Below are positions 1 to 9,370 of a stretch of 64,000 nt of DNA, piece by piece. The notes below the pieces were generated by a model that did not search any database, was not told the DNA's origin, and was given only the letters and a program-made list of their open reading frames with translations. The stretch's first letter is position 1, and the number at the start of each line of letters is the position of its first letter. The position numbers were made by a program, and so were the translations under genes. Origin of the DNA: Costus lasius (taxonomy: Eukaryota; Streptophyta; Magnoliopsida; Zingiberales; Costaceae); the NCBI GenBank assembly GCA_027563935.2, contig CM050451.1, forward strand, positions 33,123,565 through 33,187,564. Reading direction: 5' to 3'.

Positions 1-1
1 G

Positions 2-2587
2 CGGTTGCATGATTATGGACTGCTGGGATCATTCTCCTATGAGGAGATTGATACATGCAAAGCTTGTTTGATGGGCAAAATGACGAAGTCGCCTTTTCCT
101 CATAAAGGTCAAAGGACTTCAAGTTTACTTGACCTTATACACAGTGATGTGTGTGGGCCTTTTAGTAAACATGCCAGAGGTGGCTATCAGTACTTCATTA
201 CCTTCACTGATGATTTCAGTAGATATGGGTATGTCTATCTTATGAGACATAAAAGTGAATCTTTTGACAAGTTCAAAGAGTTCAAGAATGAAGTACAGAA
301 TCAGCTTGGCCGAAATATCAAGGCACTTCATTCTGATCGAGGTGGAGAATACCTAAGTCGAGAGTTTACTGACTATCTGAAGGAGTGTGGGATTATCTCA
401 CAGCTCACTCCGCCAGGAACACCGCAATGGAATGGTGTGTCCGAGAGGAGAAATAGAACGTTACTTGATATGGTTCGTTCTATGATGAGTCAGGCTACTC
501 TACCTTACTCCTTTTGGGGATTTGCACTGGAGACAGCTGCAAAGGTACTAAACCGAGTGCCATCCAAGGCAGTTTCAAAGACCCCATATGAATTATGGTA
601 TGGGAAACAGCCTAGCTTGACATTTATCAGGATCTGGGGTTGCGAGGCTTATGTCAAAAAGCTCGCCTCTGGAAAACTAGAGAGCAGATCTGAGAAATGT
701 ATCTTTGTCGGTTACCCTAAGGAAACTAAGGGTTATTATTTCTACGATCCCAAAGAGAACAAGGTGTTTGTTGCTCGGACGGCCATATTTCTTGAGAAGG
801 AGTTTCTTCTGCAAGAGGCCAGTGGGAGAGAAATAAAGCTGGATGAGAATCCAGAGGAAGGACAAAGTGGTCAAGCACAGTTGGATGAGCCTGAGCCAGT
901 AGAACAGGTTACTGAACAACCTGAGGCTCAGATATCACGGGAACCGCGAAGATCGGGAAGGATCCGTCGACAGCCTGAGCGCTATGACGGAGTCTACATC
1001 ATTGATAATGATGAACCCCTCACTTATGCGGATGCGGTCAGTGGACCGGATTCAGCGAGATGGCTTGAAGCTATGCGCCCCGAGATGGACTCCATGTCAG
1101 ATAACCAAGTCTGGGATTTGGTTGATCCGCCTCCGGGAGTTATCCCTATAGGCTGTAAATGGATCTTCAAGAAGAAGATTGACATGGATGTTAACGTGGT
1201 TACCTATAAAGGCAGGCTAGTTGCGAAAGGTTTCAAACAAATCTACGGGATAGATTATGATGAAACTTTCTCACCTGTAGCTATGTTTAAGTCTATTCGG
1301 ATTCTTTTCGCGATAGCAGCATATTATGATTATGAGATCTGGCAAATGGATGTGAAGACAGCTTTCCTTAATGGAAATCTGGATGAGGATGTGTATATGA
1401 CACAACCAGAAGGTTTCACTAATCCATCAGATCGTCATAAAATATGCAAGTTAAAGAAGTCTATTTATGGACTTAAACAAGCATCGAGAAGCTGGAATAT
1501 TCGTTTTGATGAATCAATCTCTGAATTTGGTTTCATCAAGAACGAGGATGACCCGTGTGTATATAAGAGGTTTAGTGGGAGCGTGATTACTTTCCTAGTC
1601 CTCTACGTCGATGATATCTTAATCATTGGAAACGATATTCCTGAACTGCATGCTGTTAAAGCATGGTTAAGAAAATATTTCCAGATGAAAGATCTAGGAG
1701 AAGCAGCCTATGTATTAGGTGTGAAGATCTACAGGGATAGATCTAAGAGGCTTCTCGGGCTGTGCCAGAGTACTTACATCGATAAAGTCCTGGAGAGATT
1801 TCATTTAGAGAATTCTAAAAGAGGATATCTTCCAGTCAGACATGGTCTGAATCTTTCAAAGAGTCAGTGTCCTCAAACACAGACTGAGAAAGATGAAATG
1901 GACAATACGCCTTATGCTTCGGCTATTGGGTCCATTATGTATGCGATGTTGTGCACTCGCCCAGACGTCGCTTACGGGTTAAGCGTGACCAGTCGATTCC
2001 AAAGTAATCCAGGTCAGGCACACTGGATTGCAGTCAAGAACATCTTAAAATATCTGCGGAGGACCAAAGATATGTTCTTGATATATGGAGGTCAGGAAGA
2101 ACTCAGTATTGAAGGATATACTGACGCTTCGTTCCAATCTGACCAGGATGATTTCCGATCGCAATCAGGCTATGTTTTTAGCTTGAATGGAGGAGCAGTG
2201 GTGTGGAAAAGTTTCAAACAGTCTATCGTTGCTGATTCCACAACAGAAGCCGAGTATGTTGCAGCCTCAGAAGCATCCAAGGAGGCAGTGTGGATTCGTA
2301 AGTTCGTTCAAGAACTTGGTGTTGTTTCTTCGAGTGCAGATCCTTTGGTTATCTTCTGTGATAACACTGGAGCAATCGCACAGGCAAAGGAACCACGGTC
2401 GCACCAGAAGTCCGAGCACATACAGAGACGGTTTCACTTGATCAGGGAGATCATAGATCGTGGCGAGATCAAAATTTGCAAGGTTCATACAGATGACAAT
2501 CTGGCTGACCCGCTTACCAAGCCTCTGGCGCAGCAGAAGCATGAGAAGCACTGTAATAACATGGGTTTGAGATTTCTCAACCATTAG
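2..2587 (+). CDS. pol: Co-A pol: integrase-RT-RNase H (5' truncated by window)
   Basis: This is an open frame of about 861 codons without stops. It starts mid-protein: the Met at position 5 is internal (RLHDYGLLG in this family), so it is not a start. Counting from that Met, the integrase zinc finger ends in CKAC near residue 18. The catalytic DD35E residues are near Asp48 (HSDVCGP), Asp112 (SDRGGEY) and Glu148 (NGVSERRN). The RT active site YVDD is near residue 535. RNase H motifs TDASF, TEAEY and FCDNTGA follow from about 704 to 785. The frame ends at NNMGLRFLNH, as in its relatives. Copia pol makes cDNA in a cytoplasmic particle and integrates it in the nucleus. No break is visible in this part. 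Confidence 0.95.
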   Translation, partial: RLHDYGLLGSFSYEEIDTCKACLMGKMTKSPFPHKGQRTSSLLDLIHSDVCGPFSKHARGGYQYFITFTDDFSRYGYVYLMRHKSESFDKFKEFKNEVQNQLGRNIKALHSDRGGEYLSREFTDYLKECGIISQLTPPGTPQWNGVSERRNRTLLDMVRSMMSQATLPYSFWGFALETAAKVLNRVPSKAVSKTPYELWYGKQPSLTFIRIWGCEAYVKKLASGKLESRSEKCIFVGYPKETKGYYFYDPKENKVFVARTAIFLEKEFLLQEASGREIKLDENPEEGQSGQAQLDEPEPVEQVTEQPEAQISREPRRSGRIRRQPERYDGVYIIDNDEPLTYADAVSGPDSARWLEAMRPEMDSMSDNQVWDLVDPPPGVIPIGCKWIFKKKIDMDVNVVTYKGRLVAKGFKQIYGIDYDETFSPVAMFKSIRILFAIAAYYDYEIWQMDVKTAFLNGNLDEDVYMTQPEGFTNPSDRHKICKLKKSIYGLKQASRSWNIRFDESISEFGFIKNEDDPCVYKRFSGSVITFLVLYVDDILIIGNDIPELHAVKAWLRKYFQMKDLGEAAYVLGVKIYRDRSKRLLGLCQSTYIDKVLERFHLENSKRGYLPVRHGLNLSKSQCPQTQTEKDEMDNTPYASAIGSIMYAMLCTRPDVAYGLSVTSRFQSNPGQAHWIAVKNILKYLRRTKDMFLIYGGQEELSIEGYTDASFQSDQDDFRSQSGYVFSLNGGAVVWKSFKQSIVADSTTEAEYVAASEASKEAVWIRKFVQELGVVSSSADPLVIFCDNTGAIAQAKEPRSHQKSEHIQRRFHLIREIIDRGEIKICKVHTDDNLADPLTKPLAQQKHEKHCNNMGLRFLNH

Positions 2588-2596
2588 ATTAAGTGC

Positions 2597-2607
2597 AAGT
2601 GGGAGAT
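2597..2607 (+). other. Co-A polypurine tract
   Basis: AAGTGGGAGAT lies directly before the TGTTGG start of the 3' LTR. This is the place where plus-strand DNA synthesis is primed in LTR elements. The same string precedes the 3' LTRs of Co-B and Co-D. Confidence 0.6.
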
Positions 2608-4298
2608 TGTTGGGGTATGCCCTTAAGGCTAATGTTTGAGGCCTTGGGATTGTATCAGTATCATATATAAACTCTTTTGTTTATAAAGGCAATGGTTGTT
2701 ATTCACGTTGTTACATTATCTGCTGCAATAATTGTACTTCTGAATAATGTCTCAATGATGTTCAGCTAGGCTGACATGCTGTAATGTCCTTAGTCGAGAT
2801 ATCTTGGTGAACATGAGACAGCCTTGATATGATTGAGACTAATATGTGTTCTAATCTTATATGATGCTTTGAGCATGGAATAAGATGTAGACTCATGGGT
2901 ACATTGGATGTACTGGACAGACCCTACTAGGATATTCAATTGCTTGTCACAATGTGAATAATCCTTGATTGCAACAAGTGGCACATTTCCTCTGACTTGA
3001 GATCACTTGTGTTTCTAAATGATGATTGTCATTGTTTTGAGGTAGTTCAATATCATTTAAAACATAATGGTTATTGACTATCTTGGATGGTGAGCTTGAG
3101 TCATGTTAGAGCACTAGTAATAGATACAGGATTGCCGTCTCCTTGTTTAAGGAGTGTGATGTTCTACTGGGGCCCCCTCTGAATGAGATGATTGAGAATG
3201 TGTATGGCCATACCCAGGTGACTATGTTCATCTGATCTAATCATGCTCATCATATTGGAGTTACAGGCTTGACACGCTTGTCCAATAAGAACATCCAGTG
3301 GCAAAGGAATCATGTATGCCTAGTGAGTTGATTCACACTTGTGCTGTGGTTTGGGTGTAGTCTTGGAAGACTCTTTTCTTTATATCGGGAGACAGTGATG
3401 TGTTGCTAGATACCCCTCACTGATCGTGATAACGTGAGTTATCGTTACCGACATTTAAAGGAAACCCTTAGGGTCGCACAATTTGATGATATGGCTTACT
3501 TAAGTCAGATCGTATGGACTGAATTATCTGGGTTCAGTTTAAAGGGATCTAATCTCTGATTGTAAGTGAGATCTGGTCTGATCATGTTTGATTGATTAGG
3601 GCTTGAGATCGGTAAGCTTCGATCGAGAGAATGGATGCTAGATCAGTGAGATCAGCAGCATCAAGAGATCAACGGTCAGATCAAGAACCTTAGGGTTTAA
3701 TGTGATCTGGACTAATGGCTTGGGTTAATTGGTCTTTGAACCAAACTAATTGAACCAGCTCATTGAGTGAGCGCATGGTTCAAGAGAAGATGAGTTTGCG
3801 CATGGGGGTGAACCCATGGTCGCATGAACGTTTGGGGTTTACTAATTTTAGAAGCCATGACTTCTAAACGTGGGAACGCCTCACGTTCACGCCTAAGACG
3901 CTCTACTCTCTCGCCTCTCCTCATCTCTCGTCGCCAACAAGCTCTCTCTCGTGTGGTGAAGAGGTTGACGAAAAAAGGAGAAGGAAGAAATCGCCAAGCA
4001 AAGGATTCTCTCCCCTTCCATTCGACAAGGACTCCTTAGAACCTTGCTAGCACAAGGAGCACTAAGGAAGTAGGCGATCACATCTTGTGTGCGTCTTCTC
4101 TGGAGGAGAGCGACTTCACTCTCTGCTTCCAAGTCGCCATCCATACAATGGCATCGGTATGATTTCTTCTCTGATATTTGAAATCGATTTATGTTGATCA
4201 TATTACATGCATAGATCCTAGAAACCCCTTCCGCTGCATCAAAACCTTCATATGCGCCTATTAGGGTTTCGCCCTCCCCTTGTCTAGGGGACTTTTCA
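2608..4298 (+). repeat. Co-A 3' LTR
   Basis: The LTR is 1691 bp, starts TGTTGGGG and ends ACTTTTCA, with the usual TG...CA termini. Length and layout match the 1690-1700 bp LTRs of Co-B, Co-C and Co-E. It contains the family landmarks TATGGCCATACCCAGG and GGGTCGCACA. Short open frames inside it recur in the other LTRs only because the DNA is repeated; none looks like a gene. Confidence 0.92.
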
Positions 4299-5845
4299 TT
4301 GTCTTCATTTTACGGCACCGCCGTAAAGCATTACACTGCCGTAATTTGGATTGCTTCAGAACAGAGACACTTGCCGAAATTACGGCAGTGCCGTAAACCA
4401 TTCCACGTGCCATATTTCCTAGGCGATTCAGACCAGAGAACTCATCCGATTTTATGGCATGGTTGAGAAGCTTTTTACGGGCCATAATTTTGACACAGGG
4501 TTCACAGAACCAAAATACGGCACTGCCGTAAAATATTTTACGGCCGTAATTTCCATTCAAAAATACAATTTTAACCGACCCGAAACTTGCGCGGACCATA
4601 TCTTTTGATCCAGACCTCCAAATTGAGATCCGAAAGATGCTGCGGACTCATCTTTAGGTGGAGAAGATACAAAAGTAAAAAGACGAATTTTTATCCAGTA
4701 TTGAGGGAGCAATCGAGAGAGGGGCAGAATTGCTAGGGTTCATCAGTTCTCAGCCTACAGAGCACCTCCGGCCATGAAATTTGACAGAGAGCTTCGCCTG
4801 GTGATGTAGAACGTGCATCTGAAGTTTCAAAGCAAAATGATTCTTATTGGAGGAGAAATCAATGAAACAGCGGTGATAGCGCTGTTCTAGGCAATTACGG
4901 TGCTGTAATTTCATTACAGCACTGTTTTGTAACTCTTCTCATCTTCTTTTCGATTCCTATTCATAAAGAAATATGTTTTGTTGTTATTCCTTCATCATAG
5001 TAGCTTAATCTTTCTTTGGGACATGGGGGTGTAATCTCTTTGTTTCTTAATGACTAGAAAACCCTAATTTTGTCAAACTAATTTTATTGTGATAATTTTA
5101 CTTTTGTGATTAATTGCTCTTTAATTCTCCTTAGGTATATAAATATCAGCATGTTTTAGAATTTTGCAAAATAGACTGAGAAGTTGATTGCTTGAATTTC
5201 GGAACCCTAGGAATTATCGAGTTTGGAATTATCGTAAGAGATTATGTTGTTCTTCGAATTCTAATTCTTAGAGAAATTTAATGTCTTGTTGATTTTATGA
5301 TTCCTTGAATTGAGTTAATATTTTAGACTTGATTTGATGCTGCAAGAGATTGAGTATCGAGTCGTCAGAGAACCTTGAGTAATACTTGTGTTGAGACTCT
5401 GATGCACGAGAATGATCTTAAGTTTCCACTTGAGGTTGTCAACTTTAGAATTCGGATGCACGAGAGTGATCCTTGAGTTCTTAGTTGATGGTTCACCTAT
5501 TTTCAGCATTGAATAGGTCTTGCATGAGAGTGAAGATTGGTTCTTTGTACGACTATTTGCGCCAGAGCGAAATAATTTATTTATGAGGTACACTATACCT
5601 TTATCATGATAAAATTGGATTGACAGACACTTATCTTAATCTAGCCAATAGAAATTAAAGTAGATGAACCCCTAGTCCCGATCCCTTCTCTGATATTTTC
5701 TCTGTGTTCTTTTCGATAGTTTGATTCACTATTTTCCGATTGCCTAGCTAGCGATAAATCAATTATTCAGTACTTAGCAACAAGGTTTTTGTGGTTTGAT
5801 ATCTATTTTATTACTTCGAGTATCTGTGCACTTGCAGACACAACA
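4299..5845 (+). repeat. LTR-X: LTR-like fragment between Co-A and Gy-1
   Basis: This stretch holds no coding domain. Its right end, CTTGCAGACACAACA, stops exactly where the Gy-1 integrase reading is broken, and the next five bases (CATGC) are a possible TSD. Features seen are a TATATAAATA box near 5136, a cluster of palindromes (4309-4924), and two spaced direct repeats built on GATGCACGAGA in 5401-5465. Its end resembles the ends of Athila/Tat-type gypsy LTRs (from memory, inference only). It could be a solo LTR or the 3' LTR of an element that continues left of Co-A. Orientation is uncertain. Confidence 0.5.
4309..4924. repeat. cluster of TTACGGC...GCCGTAA palindromes
   Basis: The motif TTACGGCANTGCCGTAA occurs repeatedly. 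Good copies are at 4309-4327 (8-bp arms, 3-nt centre), 4380-4396 (8-bp arms, 1-nt centre), 4516-4530 and 4538-4549 (perfect TTACGGCCGTAA). Degenerate copies are at 4331-4344, near 4475-4487, at 4895-4908 and at 4914-4924. A different inverted repeat, AACAGCG/CGCTGTT, is at 4866-4886. The arrangement may be protein-binding sites or hairpins in an LTR promoter region; function is unknown. Confidence 0.7.
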
Positions 5846-6077
5846 CATGCAACTTCCAATTGGCTCGTTATGTCAAACGCTTAGGGTGGATGCGCACCAG
5901 AACGAGCTCACCAATCTCAAAGTGTCGTGGCCTACGATGCTCGTTGGCCTCAGCCGCATACCGGGTGTTGCTCAAGAAAATCCGACGGTGAATTTCATCT
6001 TGTAAACCCGCAAGATGCGATGCAAACGTGTATGCGGACTCATGGATGGAGGGAGGAGGGGGAACATTATGCATGAC
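5846..6077 (-). pseudogene. pol: Gy-1 integrase C-terminal fragment
   Basis: The minus-strand reading MHNVPPPPSI...FEIGELVLVRIHPKRL matches the region after the integrase core in gypsy elements, including the conserved VGDLVLVR-type stretch. It follows in frame from 17166 once Gy-2 and one ATGAC copy are removed. A TAA after PKRLT stops the frame, but recognisable sequence (ANWKLH) goes on to the LTR-X boundary. The remaining integrase and any chromodomain are missing here. Confidence 0.85.
6073..6077. repeat. TSD ATGAC, left copy (Gy-2)
   Basis: These five bases directly before the Gy-2 5' LTR match 17161-17165 after its 3' LTR, which marks a clean integration event. Confidence 0.95.
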
Positions 6078-9000
6078 TGTAAGATCCAAGGGTCTTAAGT
6101 CCTGGTAAGCATTATTTGGATTTAAATAAAATCATTAGCTGTGATATTTTATTATGATTTAAATAAAATTATTGGATGCTAATTAACTGGCTTATTGATT
6201 GTTAATTTGTAATTATTTGATTTGAGTTTATTTGGTTGTTAATTTATTGTAAATTAATTAGAGATTATTTATTTGATTATTGGCTGTTAATTTATGATGA
6301 ATTATTATTGGTTGTTCATAATAAATTAATTAGGATTTATGGGTTGTAAATTGTAAGTTAATTAATTACAGTTTGTTGGTTAATTAATTAGACCTTATTG
6401 GTTAATTAATTAGACCTTATTGGTCAATTAAATCCTTATTGGATATTAATTAAATCCTTATTGGATTTCGGTTAAGTGATTGGTTATTTGTAAGTTAATT
6501 AAATTAATTGGTTAACTATGGGTTATTGGGTTTGAAAATTCGAAATTATGAATTATATGGGTTAAACCCTATTGGAATTAATTGGTTAATGGGTTTAAAA
6601 TTTAAAAACCCAAAGTTTAAGTGGTAATATCGACTAGGGTGAGATTATTGGCGATTTTTGGAGTCTTGAGAAAAATTAGGGTGGCGGCTTGAAGAAGTGG
6701 CGATTATTGAAGAGTTTTGAGGCGATTTTTCTCCATCTTCTTCCCTTGGCGAATTTCCCTTGAGGTGAAACTTTCTTGGCGATTTCTTGGAGATCCTTTG
6801 GGTGACTTCAAAGGCTTTGGACGATTTTTGTTGGGGAGATTTTTTAACCTAAGTTTCAAGGTGAGTGGGTTGTCTTAATTGATTCCTAACAATTGGGTTG
6901 TGTTATTGATGCATGAGATTGATTAGAGATTTGCAATGTTAAAAACCGAAAATTCAAGACTTCTTCTTGTGATAACCGAAAGTTATATATCCTTATTATT
7001 CATGAAACCGAATTTAAGATCTTCTTGTATTTTCATGAAAACCAAAATTTTGTAAAAGGTATGTATCTCATGAAAACCGAAAATTGTGGCATGAAATTTA
7101 AGGTATTTTTATAGGGATTTTTGGTAGCTTTAGATCATTGAATTTTGAGCATGAAATTCTTGTTAACTAGGTATTTTATAGGGAATTTTGGTAACATTAG
7201 ATCAATGATTTTTATAGCATGTATGAAAACCGATACCTTTATAATTGTAGTTAAACCGAAATTTTTTATAGTTGTAGTTAACATGTTTACATGTGGTAAT
7301 TTGTGGTAATTTGTAAAGTGATTTATAAGAATACATGTTTTACAATTTATGTTGATTTTATGGATGCTTTATAAATGCTGTTAACGCTACCTTGGTTATT
7401 TCTTTATGTGTGTAACATATTATATGTTTATGGTCATGTATTTTGTTTGAGAAAATTTGGGTGATAACATAGCAAAATTTGATTAAACTAATCAGCATGA
7501 AATTTAAGGACTACACTATATTCGGTGATATTCGAATATAAAATATTATGTGTTATGTTATGTGAATTTTGAACAATATGTGTGATTATGTGAATTTGGA
7601 AAATTATGGGTTATGTAAATTTGGAAAATTATGTGATTATGTGATGGTTAGGACTAAGGCTAGGTGTAACTATGAACTCAAGGGGATAGTCCTTATGTGT
7701 TATGTTAAGGGTTTGAATTTCAGCCCTGTATTGTGATATGTGAGGAGGTTGATGTTCAGCCTGCCTATTATGATTATTGTGATGGGGGTTGATGCCTGCC
7801 CGATATGATTTTTGTGATGACTATCCTAGAGTCTAGTTGACACTTAGGAGTCCACCTTTGTGAAATATGTTCACCTATGTGAAATATGAAATAAGATGTG
7901 TCTGTTGTCCAGTAGGAACCTTTTGGGAGAACGGGTTTTGACGCAAAGTGCCATGTCTTGGTCGGACAGGGGCCACCTCTTGATGTCATTACTCTTTTAT
8001 GTGTTGGGGTGATATAAGACGCAAAGTGCCATGTCTTGATCAGACAGGGGCCACCTCTTGATGTCATCACTCGGTTTATGATGTTGGGTGTGTGGAGCAA
8101 AGTGCCACGCCGTGACTCGGCGGGGGCCACCTCTTGAATCTACACACAATCCATCGATGTGTTTATGGGGTGTTTTAGAGCAAAGTGCCACGTCATGACC
8201 TGGCGGGGGCCACCTCTTGATTCTACTCACTGTCCATGTTTATGTGTTGCACGAGATTTTGCAGCTCCCAGTGCTTAGGCCAAAGCCGGGTTAGACCATA
8301 TTGGTCACTACTGAATATGCTGGACAACTAGGTTAATTAAGTATGGTGTGTTTAGTTGGTTTAGAATATATGTGTTTAATTGGGTTAGAGTAAAACTCTA
8401 GAACCTGAATTTGTAATATGCTAGTGTGTACATTTAACTGTCTATATGACTTCTGTTTCTTTATTTTGTTATATGTTGACATAATGTTCCTGTTAAAGAT
8501 TTTTAAAATAATCTGCCTATATTTTTGAATGTATGTTCTGGATGGTCGATTTAGACTATCCACTCACTGGGCTGTGTAGCTCACCCCTCACTATTTTCAG
8601 GCATAGAGCAGGGGCGCATGTCTTGAGTGCTTTGGCGTGGATAATTATGCTGTTTGCTGTTTTAAGAATTTTTATGCTTAATTCTTGGGGCCGGTTGTGG
8701 CCTTAACATAAATTATATGAACTATGTGAATCATGAGACTATGTGAACTATGTGAATTATGTTGCCGGTTATGGCAGTCTTATGAGTTTGATTTTTGTGT
8801 CACCGCGGGCTTCAGCCTGGTTTCGGTGTTTGATATGAGTGTATAAAATCGATTTTGTGATTTTGTTGTGAATTTCGGTTTATGGTGTATTCTTTGTAAT
8901 CGGTTTTGATATATCTGTAACTTGCATATGTCTAGTGCAAGTATTGCCTGGTGGCAGGTACCTTTTTGGATTTTATGGTTTTGATACGGATTTAATATAG

Positions 9001-9245
9001 CTGTGGATTTGATATAACTGTTGCCTTGCATATGTCTAGTGCAAGGATTGCGTGGTGGCAGGTACCCTTATGAGATTTATGAGATTTGAGTTTTGTGAAT
9101 TTGTATGTATGAATTTATGGAAATTTTTCAGATCGTGTTTTCTTGAACTCGGTTTTACCTAGCATATGATCGATCTTATATGAAACATCCTGTATCATTT
9201 GTGAATTGTGCCATTTGTTTGGGGTTAAGAATGTGGGATGTTACA
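6078..9245 (+). repeat. Gy-2 5' LTR
   Basis: The LTR is 3168 bp, AT-rich, and has no coding content. Inside it are a 22-bp tandem repeat based on GGTTAATTAATTAGACCTTA (6378-6421, with decayed copies to 6462), a fourfold hairpin repeat (7938-8235), and a twice-repeated CTTGCA...TGCAAG hairpin (8921-8941 and 9025-9045). Differences from the right copy that I saw: G/A in AAGGGTCTT, C/T in GGTCAATTA, A/G in AACCAAAATT, A/G in CGTCATGAC and G/A in ATGCTGTTT. Confidence 0.95.
7938..8235. repeat. fourfold tandem hairpin repeat in Gy-2 5' LTR
   Basis: Four units of about 75-85 bp each contain GCAAAGTGCCA and GGGGCCACCTCTTGA flanking a short hairpin. The hairpin arms are GTCT/GGAC, GTCT/AGAC, GCCG/CGGC and GTCA/TGGC around 5-nt loops of the type TGRYY. 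Pairing is kept although the arms differ. The same array is in the right LTR at about 15853-16150. Confidence 0.75.
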
Positions 9246-9248
9246 GAA

Positions 9249-9260
9249 TGGTATCAGAGG
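9249..9260 (+). other. Gy-2 primer-binding site (tRNA-Met)
   Basis: TGGTATCAGAGG lies three bases after the LTR end. It matches the complement of the plant initiator tRNA-Met 3' end (TGGTATCAGAGC) at 11 of 12 positions. This is where minus-strand DNA synthesis starts. A 110-bp leader follows before gag, with nothing else recognised. Confidence 0.9.
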
Positions 9261-9370
9261 AGTTGGCTAGCTAAAACTTAGTTTGGGGGAAAACATGTTT
9301 GTGTATTGCTAGACACCTGTTAGGTTTATGATTGTTTCCTGACTATGATATGTGTGTGTAGGCATTTAAG

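Larger units (their letters stand above)
1..4298 (+). mobile_element. Co-A: Ty1/copia element, 3' part (Angela-like)
   Basis: Seen: the end of a copia polyprotein (integrase, RT, RNase H), a purine-rich tract and a complete 3' LTR. The left part lies outside the window, so the 5' LTR and left TSD cannot be checked. The bases after the LTR, TTGTC at 4299-4303, are the expected right TSD copy. The protein and LTR are very close to Co-B, Co-C, Co-D and Co-E, so all belong to one family. It appears to sit inside LTR-X, which resumes directly at 4299. Clade assignment is an inference from LTR length and motifs. Confidence 0.93.

Noticed and set aside
7774..8130. 118-codon minus-strand frame repeated at 15689-16045, looks like a conserved protein pair
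   Set aside because: The identity comes from the two Gy-2 LTRs being near-identical; the frame covers the tandem hairpin array and has no domain.
7938..8235. Regular repeats, CRISPR-like at first sight
   Set aside because: Unit spacing is unequal, 'spacers' are similar to each other, and the repeats lie in a plant LTR with no cas genes.
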